Source: Dendrobium chrysotoxum
Taxonomy: Eukaryota > Streptophyta > Magnoliopsida > Asparagales > Orchidaceae
Assembly (NCBI GenBank): GCA_019925795.1
Contig: CM034313.1
Location: 24,416,932 to 24,480,931, forward strand
Length of the DNA: 64,000 nt
Direction: 5' to 3'
Shown: piece after piece, positions 45,806-56,732 of the stretch
Position numbering within the stretch: position 1 is the first letter of the stretch
Layout: each line of letters opens with the position of its first letter
Made by a program: the position numbers and the translations under genes
The notes under the pieces: model-generated
Told to the model about the DNA's origin: nothing
The model's input: only the letters and a program-made list of their open reading frames with translations
Database searches by the model: none

Positions 45806-46587
45806 GGAGTTGGGGTTGTTTCACCGGAAAGGTCACCGCTGGTGACGTGCAACCACCTGGGTTTGGTAGTGGGAAGATAGGAGAAGCTCCTGAGAGTCAA
45901 AGCGAAATGAGAACTAGGTATGAGAGGCTGGATGTAGTGAGAGAGTGTGTAAGATAGATTGAATACTCATTAGGACCTTTTTCCCTAATCAAACGACCTG
46001 GCCTTAGATGGATGGTCCTGATGCATCAGAGACCTTGCTTGGCTGCTGGATAGGTGTCCAAAACCGTTGGAAGGCTAACCCAAGGCGAGAAAAGCCCTTG
46101 GTCTCATTAGAGGGCCTTGGGATGAGTGGGGGACCACTGCCATTTAAAGCTAAACCAAGAGCTGAGCTTGGTTTAGAGAGCTTAAAGGCCTCTTTTGAGT
46201 TTAAGTGGAAAAAGCTAAGCAGCCTAGTCTAAGGGAAAAGCCACTTTAACTAGGGTTTGACCAAGTGATGTGGTTTAAGCTTGTGTTGACCTTTTTGAGC
46301 AATCAACTAATCAATGAAGGTTGAGGTGGCAGTCAAGGGGAGTCTCAAATACGGGAGTTATATATTGGAGAGGGTTTGAGGCTTGGTAGTTAGAGTTTAA
46401 ACACATGGAAGGGAGTTTGAATAAGTCATTGCAAGTTGACTTGGCCAACTATATATGATTTGACTTGAGGTGAGCTTAAAATAATTCATGGCATTTAGTG
46501 GTATAGGTTTGAAGATTTGAAGAGTTTGAAATGGGTATTTAAAAGGAGTTTGAGCTAGATGGGTCCCACCTGACTGAACTTGAGCTA

Positions 46588-47230
46588 AGTTAACCAAGTC
46601 AATTTTTGACTGGGTCAAGGGTCCAGTCCAGTCCAAATCATTAAGGGAGGTGTTTAGACAAGATTTGATGGGATTTGGATAGATATGGAGTTTGACTGGA
46701 TATTGGAAATACTTAAGGGTTGGATTGGTCAACCTAGGTTGACTTAGTCAACCAGGTTGACCCAAGGTTAGGGTTTGGACTAAATAAGTTTAATTTGATA
46801 TCTGGAGTCTGGTGGATATGGTTTCAAGGCCTGGAATGGTTCTTTAGGTCAAATGACTTATTTGGGCCTTTAATGGGCCTAATGGGTCAGCTAGTTTGAC
46901 CTGGTCAACCAAGTTGACCCAGGGTCAGAAACTGGGCTCAATCAATTCAAAATGGTATTCTGAGTCTACTGGTGGTGGTCTCAGGGTCTAGGGAGGTCAT
47001 TTGATAAAGATGACCTATTTGGGCCCTTAATGGGTCATTGGGTCAACCCAGGTTGACTTGGTCAACTAGGTTGACCTAGGAGCTGGGAATAGGCTCAACA
47101 AGTTCAGTTTGGTATTTGAAATTTATTGGAAGTGATCCCAAGCAATTTGGAGATCATTTGGTTTGAAATAAGGTTTTGGACCCTTAGGGGGGCATTTTGG
47201 TTATTTTGGATTTTAGTCAACTTGAGGTCA
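46588..47230 (-). repeat. 157-bp tandem array with GGTTGAC/GTCAACC palindromes (copy B')
   Basis: GGTTGACTTAGTCAACC is at 46738, TTTGACCTGGTCAACC at 46895 and GGTTGACTTGGTCAACT at 47051, spaced 157 and 156 bp. A degenerate unit starts near 46588. It is the inverted counterpart of 40278-40830. Confidence 0.8.
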
Positions 47231-47869
47231 AAGTGAATCCAACAAAATGCAGTTTATTGTTCAATAGGTCAGGATTAAGGTCTTGGAAATAATTTGGAGG
47301 TTTGGAGAAAGCTCCAAGGTTAAAATCCACTAGATGGCAGGGCCAGTGGCATAGGCTATAAATATTTGAAGATTTTATAGCCTTTGAAAATCAATTCAAG
47401 TTCTGAGGATAGAGACCTCAGAATGAGTTCAAATTTGGAGGGTTATCTCTAGAGACATATCTGATCAGTATACAACTGACAGATTATGAATCAGAGGTCA
47501 TTTGACTAGGTTTTGAAAGGTTTATAAATTCCCTGGAAGAGGGTTTCAAGACAAGGTCTTTAAGCCTTATATTTAAATCTGGAAATATGGGTTTAAGCTG
47601 GATTTTGAACTTGATTGTTTGGATTTGAATCATCCTAATCATTTATGATCATTTGGAGTGATCATAATTAATTGAAAAGGATTTGAGCTAGATCAAAGGC
47701 AGGATCAAGATTTGAACCAGAGTTTAAATTTTGGACTGGGCTAGAGTTTGGATTTTGATTGAGGTTTGAACTGAATTAAGGTTTGGATTGGCTTGAGCTC
47801 AGAATTGATTTGAAGTCTCGATTTAATTTGAATACAGATTGATCTAGAGCTTGGATATATCTGAGGTCA

Positions 47870-48310
47870 GGATTGACTTAAATTTGGCTTGATTTATGAT
47901 CTAGATAGATTCAGGATCTAAGTAGATCTAAAACCTAGATATATCTTAAGGTTTTGGAATCTAAAAAAAAGTCCTAAAATCTAGAAGTGCTAGGATTTAG
48001 GGTCTAAACTCTAGAAGGATCCTAAGTTCTGGGCTCTAGAAGAATCCTAGGGCCTAAGGTTTAGGAATATCCTAAGATCTAAAGTTTAGGAGTATTCCAA
48101 GGTCCAGAAATCATGGGGTCTAGGATCTGAAATGATCTTAGGATCTTGGTAGATCTAAGGTCTAGAGTCTATGAAGAATCCTAGGGTCTAGAGTAGATCC
48201 TAGGATCTGAAGTCTAGAAAGAATCTTAAGGTTGGATTAGTCAAGAGGCTAGGTTGAGCTAAGATCAGAATTGATCCTAGGGTCTGGATTAATCTGAGAT
48301 CTAGGCTGGA
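47870..48310. repeat. Degenerate CTAGGGTCTAGA-type minisatellite
   Basis: About 15 imperfect units of roughly 25-30 bp are built on (A)GAATCCTAGG(G)TCTAAAGTCTAG, for example near 48005, 48050, 48075, 48175 and 48200. The corresponding part of copy B is not expanded. Confidence 0.6.
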
Positions 48311-48356
48311 TCCTAATGGCCTCATACAAAAATGAGATCAGCATAAACAAATTATA

Positions 48357-49782
48357 CTATACGATCCATATCGTACAGGATGATCAGTTATAATTAGCAA
48401 AATAGCTACCTATCATAATTTAGGTAACATTTTAATATTCAAATATTGTGTCTAATTGTGTCGTACGATATTCATCATACTATACAATATATGACAATCA
48501 TGCCTAAATTGATCTTGTGATTAGGGGAATAATTATTATTAATTTATTTGATCAAATTGTACAGGATAATTTGACCTATAATACTGTACTTCCTGATTCT
48601 TTCATGGGACGATAATCAATTACCACCTATCATACAAGATGAAATAACATAATTTTCAACTAATCATATAAGATGATTTCCCATTTTTATACTGTACAAA
48701 CCAATCACTGCATGGGATGATAATTTATCATTACCTATCGTACTGGATAATCAGTATAACCCCTTGAACTGATTGTACAGGATAATGCAGTTCATACTAT
48801 CTAAAAGGTTATTTTATACTGATCATACTGGATGATGATCTCAATAATTCTAGACAATCAGTTCATCTCTTTGAACTAATAGTACAGGATCTATCTCAAC
48901 ATACAGCACTAACAAGAGTACTTTGAACTAATCGTAATGGATGATGTTAGATCATACTAGATGATTAAAGCATATTGAAATTTAGGGCTTTTTGAGAGGT
49001 TCTCTATTTAAACTCTTCTATTATCTTATTTCAAAAACTTTTGGCTGCCAAGTGTTTTTTTGTGAGGGAGCAAAGAGGTGGTTATGAGAGCTTTGAGAGA
49101 GAGAAGAAAATAGAGTTCTTTTTGTGAGGGAGAGTTGTGAGGGATTCATAAGATTACTCTAAGCAAGGTTCTTCCCCATCTTCTTCAAGCTTCTTCCTTG
49201 ATTCTTTAGAGGCTCCAGGGAGATTTTCTGTATCAATAGTCCCAGGTTCTATACCTTATCTAGGAGGGAGAAAAAGGATTGTAGGTTGTCAACCTTCACT
49301 AGGAGGGTGAAAAAGGATTACATGTTCTATTCCTTCACCAGAAGGGTAAAAAAGGATTCCAGGTTCTCTGCCTTCGCCAGATTGGTGAAAAATATTTTGT
49401 AAGGGCTTCTCTGCTTTGCTATACGGGTAGCAAATAAAAATATTACTTTTAGTGCAATACCTGAAAAATAGATTTCTAGGGAGTAGACGGAGGTCAGGTA
49501 GGACCAGACCACTATAAATTTTTGTGTATTTTTTTCTTATTATTTCACACTTTTATTTTTCTATGATTTACTATGTGGTTGAAAAACTCTGACTTTCTAT
49601 TATTATGAAATTAATCTGCTTCCACATTAGGGGATTAAGGTGTTTATTTTTAGATATTAAAAGGCTATACAAAGGATTTTCTTTTTGTTTATTTAAAAAA
49701 AAAACTAATTCACCCCCCCCCCCCCCCTCTTGGTTAGCCTCGGGCTGGGTCTTTGAGATTTAATAATCTTCCAAAACTTTTA
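48357..49782 (+). mobile_element. Copia element 1, 5' LTR (start missing)
   Basis: This is an LTR of a SIRE-like copia element, followed by a primer-binding site and gag. It has a U3-like part with many CGTACAGGATGAT-type words (48360-48960), a TATA-like CTATTTAAAC near 49006, a 39-bp minisatellite (49245-49400), and the C-rich end typical of this group (15 C at 49713-49727, then TCTTGG). The first few hundred bases found in the other LTR (61734-62040) are absent. RepA copy B' adjoins directly. Confidence 0.75.
49245..49400 (+). repeat. 39-bp minisatellite in copia LTR 1, four units
   Basis: GGTTCT-type starts are at 49245, 49284, 49323 and 49362, a period of exactly 39 bp, each with CCTTC(A)C(C/T)AGGAGGGTGAAAAAGGATT. 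The same repeat in the second LTR has six units. Confidence 0.9.
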
Positions 49783-49784
49783 AG

Positions 49785-49796
49785 TGATATTAGAGT
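49785..49796 (+). other. Copia 1 primer-binding site
   Basis: TGATATTAGAGT compares with TGGTATCAGAGC of the initiator tRNA-Met class. All differences are transitions. It is two bases after the LTR end. Confidence 0.65.
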
Positions 49797-49839
49797 GGGA
49801 TTCAAAAACTAAGTTTTAGAACCTTTTAAAAAATAATCC

Positions 49840-50790
49840 ATGGCTAATTTTCTTAATCATAATATTACGAAAGGGTATTTAATCACACGACCACCTTTGT
49901 TTGATAATATTCCTTTTGATTTTTAGAAAATTTGTATGTCTACCTTCTTACAATCTATAGATTATTACATGTGGATGTTAGTTCATGAAGGATACTCTAC
50001 ACTATCTCATTTTATAAATGACAATAAAACTGAACTACCTTTTTCTGAATAGAGCATAGAGGATAATGATTTAGCCCAATTAAATGCAAAATGTTAAACT
50101 ACTTTTTCTATGCATTAAAATTTGAAGATTACATGCGTGTATCCAGTTGCATAACTGGTAAAGAAATTTGGCATAAACTCTGCATAACCTATAAAGGAAC
50201 AAATGAAGTAAAACAATTTAGATTGAATATTCTGCTTCTTGATTATGAATTATTCGCATGAAACCTAGTGAGCGTATTTCTGAAATGTATACTAGGTTCA
50301 CTTAAATTGTCACTTCCCTTCATGCATTAGGTAGAGAACTCACAAATTTTGAAAAAGTTAATAAAATTCTGTTTTGTCTACCTAGTTCCTATACTGGCAA
50401 AATTAGTGCTATTATTGAATCCAAGGATTTGAATATTTATTAAATTGATAAATTACTTAGATCACTCATTACTTATGAGGAAGGAGTGAGTTAAAGGCAG
50501 TTTGATGCGGGTGAGAAAAGAAAAGAGAAAATAGTTTCTTTAAAGGCTGATGATTCTGAAAGTGACAATTCTTTATCTAAAGGAGATGATGATATTGCGC
50601 TGATAAAAAGAAAATTCAAAAGCTTTTTGAAGAAAAAGCAAAAGCATCATCAGTAATGGAATAAAATTAAATTAAATAAAAATTCCAATGCTTCTTCTGA
50701 TTTCATTTGTTTCGAATGCAGGAATCTAGGGCACATGAGGACTGATTGCCCAAATCTTAAAACTTGCTAAATCAAGAAAAAAGGTGAAGA
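49840..50790 (+). pseudogene. Copia 1 gag remnant
   Basis: This is the capsid protein of a SIRE-like copia element. From ATG at 49840 the start reads MANFLNHNITKGYLITRPPL, then a TAG at codon 29 (49924-49926) where Trp is expected. The copia-2 gag has the same stop at the same codon. Further stops and frameshifts follow. A KEIWHKLCITYKGTNEVKQF block near 50160-50220 is the conserved gag helix region. The zinc knuckle CFECRNLGHMRTDC is intact at 50708-50749. The start is chosen because it aligns codon for codon with the gag start of copia 2. Confidence 0.8.
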
Positions 50791-51134
50791 AAAGGCCAAA
50801 TTCAAGAAGAACAAGCAACGAACTCAGAAGGCTTTTTGGCAGACTCCACTTCAGACTCATTTGAGACCGAAGAAAAAATGGAGGTAACCAACCTGTGCTT
50901 AATGGCAGATAACCATCTTGATCATTCTAATCAAGAGGAGGTATGTGAGCTTTTTTATGATGAATTATTTAAAGTTTCTGAAAAAATCTATAATGCATAT
51001 AGTAAGCTCAAGTAAATGTATGCAAGCCTTAGTTCTGATTTTTCACATTTGCAAAAAGAGCATGAATGACTTAGGAAAGATCACTATACTTTGGATAATA
51101 GTCATATGACCTTACTTCATGAATTTGATTCATT

Positions 51135-51390
51135 AAACATGAAGTATCTTGATTTAACTACTGAACATGATTCCTTGAAAGTATGACTATTATGGAATAT
51201 GCTTAAAAAATTAACAACTCAATTCATGTTCAGTAGTTAAAAAATTTAGTTAAACAATTCCCTATTATCTTCAAGATACTTCATGTTAAAAAACTCAACT
51301 CAATTCCCTATTATCAACTTCATCTAAATATGCTTTAAAAATTCAGTTAAAAAATTAAGAGCATATTTAGATGAAGTTGATAATAGGGAG
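51135..51390. repeat. Nested inverted repeats inside copia 1
   Basis: A perfect 28-bp pair lies at 51306-51333 and 51361-51388 (27-bp loop). A 17-bp pair lies at 51154-51170 and 51224-51240, and another 17-bp pair at 51136-51152 and 51271-51287. The inverted copies interrupt the gag-protease spacer and look like templated insertions of nearby sequence. Confidence 0.9.
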
Positions 51391-51438
51391 CATGCATTAC
51401 AAATTGACAACTCAATTCTTGAAAGTGCAAATAAATTT

Positions 51439-52120
51439 TTGCAAGTGAAAGTAACTGCTTCTAAAGAAAACAAACTATCACTTACACTTGTAGAATTTCA
51501 TAAATTATTATCACATCATGCATCATTTAAACCTAGGAAGAGGCACCATAACCTACGTAGATTAGTGAATCCATTCTCAGGAGTTTGGTGCTTTTCTTGT
51601 AGCATGCAAGGACTTATCTCCCATACTTGCACTATCTACCGTAAAACACATTTAGAGTGGAGCCCAAAATTTCATAAATCATAGCATAGCATGCAAACAC
51701 ATCATCCTTCAATCCATAAGGTGGAACCTAAACTTGTTTGGGTTCCTAAATTTAATCATTAATGATTTTGTAGGGCTGCTCTCACAAAAGGCCTTATGAT
51801 AGCATGTGGTATATGGATAGCTGATGTTTAAGGCACATGACTTGAGATATAAAGTAATTCATCACGCTCACAAGGTAACACTTGGAGATGACACCACTAG
51901 AAAGGTAGTTGGAATAGGTATAATTAGCAACCCAAATAATTTTATGATTAAAAATGTTTTACTGGTAGATGACTTAAAACATAATTTGCTCAGCATTAGC
52001 CATCTCTATGATAAAGGCTTCAGCATAAAATTTTTATTTACCAGCTACATGATTAGCTTAAATGGAAATACTATTTTGCAAGAAAAAAGAATAACAATAT
52101 TTACATGCTTGATCTGAATT
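51439..52120 (+). pseudogene. Copia 1 protease region
   Basis: This is the aspartic protease that matures the polyprotein. The active-site region reads WYMDS at 51807-51821, then TGA at 51822-51824 where Gly of Asp-Ser-Gly is expected, then CLRHMT-like codons. The downstream frame (51824-52117) carries VTLGDDTTRKVVGIGI and NVLLVDDLKHNLLSIS, the standard end of the copia protease domain. A Cys-rich segment with WCFSCSMQGLISHTC (near 51590-51635) may be a second zinc-binding spacer found in SIRE-like elements. Confidence 0.75.
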
Positions 52121-52129
52121 GAATTAATT

Positions 52130-52950
52130 TTGTTATTTCTCTTTGCCTAAAAATTGTTGTTGATGATTCCTGGTTATGGCATAGGAGACTGTGTCATGCA
52201 AGCATAAAAAGTCTTAGAAAAATCACCCAAAAAGACTTAGTGAGAGGCATACCTAAACTAGATTTTGCCAAGGACCACCTATGTGATGCCTGTCAGTTAG
52301 GAAAATAAGTCAAATCCTCCTTCCACTCAATAAACACTAGCAAACTATTAGAAGTCCTTCACATGAATCTCTTTGGACCAGTTAGCACTACAAGCCTAGG
52401 AGAGAAAGTCTTTGGGCATGTTATTATTGATGATTAATTGAGGTTTACTTGGGTTAGATTCTCATCACATAAAAATGAATCATTCGAGGAGTTTAGAACA
52501 TTCTCCACTTGGATTCAGAGAAAGCTAGGCTGTGAAATTCTGACCATTCATTGTGATCATAGTGGAGAATTTAAAAATGAAAATTTTGAATCTTACTATA
52601 AGGAGAAAGGGATAAATCATAACTTTTTAGCTCCTAGAATCCCTCAGTACAACAGGGTAGCTAAAAGAAAGAATAAAACCTTGATAAAATCCATTAGATC
52701 CATGTTAACTAAATACTCAATTTCAAAATACTTTTGGGCAGAAGCGATAAATACAGCCTGTTATGTTCTAAATAGGGTTAATGTTAGATACAAGCTAAAC
52801 ACGACACCCTATGAAATCCTTAAGGGTAGGACACCCAACCTCTCTCACCTTCATGTATTTGGATGTAAAGTATTCATTCTAAATAATGAAAAATCTCTGC
52901 TAGAAAACTTTGACCCTAAATCAAATGAAGGAGTTTTCCTAGGATAATCA
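52130..52950 (+). pseudogene. Copia 1 integrase remnant
   Basis: The N-terminal zinc-binding (gag-pre-integrase) block includes WHRRLCHASIKSLRKI near 52178 and CDACQLGK near 52290. The catalytic core follows in the open stretch 52438-52947: a stop replaces Tyr or a neighbour in the first DD-x-SR segment at 52436, HCDHSGEF (about residues 39-46) holds the second Asp, and the third acidic residue in the V-E-R-K-N motif is Lys (VAKRKN, codon 52663-52665). Integrase would be inactive even without the stops. AEAINTACYVLNRV and HVFGCKVFI blocks follow as usual. Confidence 0.85.
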
Positions 52951-53299
52951 AATGTTGAAAAATCCTTTAGAGTTTTTAATAAAAGGATTCTAATTATAGA
53001 GGAGACCACTCATATAGTATTTGATGAATTTGATAATTTTAGAGGGTCTATGGTAGAAGAAGTAGAAGTGGTTAAAGTCACCCAAGGAGTAGAATCTGCA
53101 AATCTGGAAGAAAGGGTAGAATATGAAAATTTACTGTCTAGAGAATAGAGATTTTCTTCAAGTCATCCTAAAGAATTGATCGTAGGAGACCTATTTGAAG
53201 GTGTTAAAACTAGGCATGGACTTAGGAAAGAAGTTAACCACTTTGTCTTTATCTTAATGATTGAACCCATAAATATAAATTAAGCACTATCTGATGAAT

Positions 53300-54065
53300 T
53301 TTGGATCCTAGTCATGCAAGAAGAACTGAACCAATCTACTAGAAATGATATTTTAAAGATAGTTGAAAGACCTAAGGACCAGAGTATTGTTAGAATAAAA
53401 TGAGTTTTCAAAAATAAAATAAATGATTATGATATAGTGGTTAGAAATAAAGTAAGACTAGTGGCTAAGGGGTACAACTAGATGGAAGGGATTGACTTTG
53501 AAGAGACTTTTGTCCCTATAGCTAGACTAGAAGCCATAAGGGTGCTATTTGCTTTTGCCTACTTTAAGGGATGCAAACAATATAAAATGGATATTAAAAG
53601 TGTCTTTATGAATGGGGTAATAAAAAAAGATGTGTATGTTGAACAACCCCCTGGTTTTGAAAATTCACAATTTCTCAATCATGTGTTCAAATTAAAAAAG
53701 GCACTATATGGACTAACACAAGCACCTAGAGCATGATATGAAAGGCTAAGCACATTCCTATAGGATAGAACCTTTATTAAGGGGAGTGTAGACACCACTC
53801 TATTTCTCAAAAAGGTGGGAGAAGAACTACTCATTATCCTGATCTATATTGATGATATTTTGTTTGGATCTTCTAGTAAAAAACTATATAAGAATTTTCT
53901 AATAATGAGTAAGGAACTTGAGATGAGTATGATGGGAGAACTGAACTACTTTCTTACATTTAGTATAAGATAGAAGGAGGATGGAATTTTTCTTAGTCAA
54001 TCAAAATATATTAAGGACATCCTTAAGAAATACAAAATGGATAGAACCAATTATAAAATATGTAG
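53300..54065 (+). pseudogene. Copia 1 reverse transcriptase, cut short by a LINE
   Basis: Copia RT motifs in order: VRLVAKGYN near 53450, GIDFEETFVPIARLEAIRVL (53485-53545), YKMDIKSVFMNG with the first catalytic Asp near 53585, QPPGFE near 53645, KLKKALYGLTQAPRA to 53736, and YIDDILFGSS near 53845 with both catalytic Asp. Then come MGELNYFL and a QSKYIKDILKKYKMD block ending near 54045. Alignment to the family stops around 54065, and RNase H is absent. LINE sequence follows. Stops are frequent (for example 53402 and 53480). Confidence 0.85.
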
Positions 54066-54272
54066 TATCCTGGAATAGTGCTCTGGCAATATGAAGGCAT
54101 TTTAGGGCTTCTCCATTAGTGATCTTTTTCCTCTCTTCTTAGAGGTTTTAGCTCTGGTTTTGTTTACTGTTTTGGTTTTTTGGCTTGGCTTTTACTGGTT
54201 TTTCATTGCTTCCTGTTAATTTCCATTGATTTGTTCTTTTTGTTGTTTGGTTTTCTTGTGGTTTTTGGGTGA

Positions 54273-55653
54273 TGGAGACTTTGTCATCATCGATCCCTTT
54301 GATCTCGTTAGCTGCTCCTGAGCTTGATGTCTTGGGTAAGCATATTGGTTTATCTGGTGCGCCTACTGCTGGTAAATCTCGATCTTTCAAGGATGTCATT
54401 GCGGATGGTGTGGCTTCTTCATCCGCAAAATTTGATTTAGTCCAAACTTTATTTAAAGGTTTTCTAGCATTAATTTTCAATGATAAACTTCTCTCTTAGT
54501 TAGTTGCGCCTTTTACTTTCACTTTAGTTGGTAAATTTATGTTAAGGCATTCGAATTTGGACATCATTCGCAAATTCTTTGTCAATATGAAACTTTTTGG
54601 TTCATTTTCTATTTGTCTGTTAGACCAATGTCACATTGCGATTCAACTTCTAATGATTTAGATTATAATCAAATTTTCTCTAGGAGAGTTTATTACATTC
54701 AAACATGTTAAAAGCATTTGCTTAAATGGAGACCAAATTTTGATGTTAAGGAAAAATCGCCTATAGCACCACTGTGGATTTGTTTTCAAAATTTGAGGCT
54801 TAATTTATTTCACTCTCAAATTTTGTTTGCTTTAGCTTCAATTTATGGTAGACCTTTGCAAACAGATCAGACAACTACATCTGTGTCACATCCGTCTATG
54901 GCTCGCATTTTTGTTATAATGGATATTTAAAAAAAAAACATCCTAAAGATATTTGTCTTAGATCGAAGCATAGTGGCTATCTACAAAAAGTTGAATAGAA
55001 AATCTTCCTATTTTTTGTAGCCATTGTAAAATGCATGGCTATTGTATTTCAGAATGCTTTATCTTGCATCCTCAACTTCGCATGAAAAAAGATTTATTCA
55101 AAGAACCTAAAGAAACAAAATTGGGTGATGACTCTTTACCTCCTTTGAATAGTGATTATGTGCAGGAAACTAATATTTCAATTGAAAAGAGCCATCAACT
55201 AGATCAAGCTCCATAGGATCAACAAATAATATCAATGGTCTTGGAGATTCACCGAATTTGGAACATGTCGATAAACTTAAATGTATCACAGAAGCATTTA
55301 AATCTTCAGCTTCTAAGGAAGGGATAAACAATGATCAACATTCTACCATTACTACTAATGACATTAAAAATGTTGATGAGCAAATGGAAGCTATTTATTT
55401 GGGGCATAATACTATTTTGTCTACTTTACAATTTCCCTGTGATACTAACCAAAACCTTTCTGCTTTTGAATTAATTATGAACAATAGTGAATGTACTAAT
55501 CATGACTCATCTCATCCCAAATTGATTGATCAAGATAAAATGGCTAAGAATAATTTGGAAGAAGGAGAACTAGTGCAGGATGATATGGATGAAGGTGATA
55601 CCACTATTGATAAGGACTTGGGCAATGGTAGTAAAGATTCTACTCTCATCTGA
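54273..55653 (+). pseudogene. LINE ORF1, DUF4283-type gag-like protein
   Basis: This is the nucleic-acid-binding ORF1 of plant LINEs. It starts METLSSSIPLISLAAPELDV at 54273. A DUF4283-type region follows in pieces: LVGKFMLRHSNLDIIRKFF near 54525, LKWRPNFDVKEKSPIAPLW near 54720, and IYGRPLQTDQTT near 54840 with PSMARIFV near 54893. The zinc knuckle at 55016-55057 reads CSHCKMHGYCISEC; the usual His after Gly is Tyr (CAT to TAT). An acidic tail with LEEGELVQDDMDEGD (55555-55600) follows. Stops at 54498 and near 54930 and 55213 and at least one frameshift break it. Confidence 0.75.
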
Positions 55654-55825
55654 CAAAATGGTCATAATAGTAATAACTTAAGGAGTTTCGATGACAATTT
55701 GATGGTTAATGATAATGATTTTCTTAAAGTTCATTGTAGAAGGAATAAGAAAAACAAGAATATCATTTCTCAATCACTTAGAAGTACCCGGCCTCAAACT
55801 GGTAATTTACATTTTAATGTTTAAG

Positions 55826-56530
55826 TATATTATTTGGAATGTTAGGGGCATTGGTTGTCCCTCTACTAGAATTAGAGTTAAGAATTTATGTCGCATTAAC
55901 AAAGTTTATGTTTTGGTTGTGCTTGAACCTTTTATTTATCCTACTAAGTTGGATTCCACTATACGGTTTTTGGGTTTCAATCATGTTATTGCTAATATGT
56001 CTAATAAAATTTTGATTTTTTGGAAAGATTCTATGTTTATTCAGGTTGTTGGTGATTTTTCTCAAGTCATTCATTGTAGTATTGAATTATGGCAGTTTAA
56101 ATGATATGCTTCTTTTGTGTATGCCGCTTCTTCTCATGTTCTTAGAAAAATTCTTTGGGAATAACTTTCTAATTTTAGTAGTTTAATTAACTCTCCTTGG
56201 CTTGTAGGGGAGTGATTTCAACACGATCTCTAATCCTACTGAAAGACTTAGTAGTTCTAACCCTTTTTATCAATCTATGGAGGATTTTAATAATTTCATT
56301 ATGGACTACAATTTAGTTGATATTGGATATATTGGTAATTCTTTAACTTGGAATCGTACTAACTTGTGGCAATGTTTGGAACATATTCTCTTTAATGATC
56401 CTTGGATTAATTCTTATAGTAATACTTTTGTTGAGCATCTTAGTAGAACCTTTTCTGACCACTCTCCTCTTCTTATTTGTATATCTATGAGGCAGGATGG
56501 TCCTAGTCCCAATTTTAGATTTTAGAATAT
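55826..56530 (+). pseudogene. LINE endonuclease remnant
   Basis: This is the apurinic-type endonuclease that nicks the target. IIWNVRGIGCPSTRIRVKNL (near 55829) is the conserved Asn-containing start of ORF2. VLVVLEPFI near 55910 is where the catalytic Glu segment lies; E is kept. The GGDFN box near 56205 is destroyed by a stop (VGE then stop). YNLVDIGYIGNSLTWNR at 56308-56355 and SRTFSDHSPLL near 56440-56475 match the second half, with the catalytic SDH triad intact. Confidence 0.8.
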
Positions 56531-56732
56531 GTGGTTACTTGACAATTCTTTTCTCAACATAATCAAAGATAATTGGAAGGCACCTCTCCATCCTGATGAC
56601 TCTATTTTAAGTATGAATAGGTTGTGGATCAAACTCAAAAGATTAAAGTATATGATTAACTGGTGGAATAAGAATGTGTTCAAAAAATATTTTTTTTGAA
56701 TATTTTAGCTCCTGAGGATAATTTTAATTCTC

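Larger units (their letters stand above)
45960..48340 (-). repeat. RepA copy B', partial, inverted
   Basis: In reverse complement this aligns with about 39640-41140. Anchors: the TATAGCCTATGCCACT word of 40185-40200 is found reversed at 47350-47370; the GACCTCATTTTTGTATGAGG word of 39674-39693 has its counterpart at 48310-48330. It contains its own 157-bp array (46588-47230) and a minisatellite (47870-48310). The rest of the repeat is missing on both sides. Short open frames are chance. Confidence 0.65.

Noticed and set aside
46008..46732. Open frames of 74 and 111 codons within the inverted repeat copy
   Set aside because: RepA copies do not preserve them and codon use is not gene-like.
40278..48310. 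Possible CRISPR-like array because of regular repeats
   Set aside because: Repeats are diverged 157-bp units in plant nuclear DNA, not short identical repeats with unique spacers.
54148..54480. 110-codon minus-strand frame rich in Lys and Asn
   Set aside because: Antisense of the LINE 5' leader and ORF1 start; the plus strand has the DUF4283-type pattern.
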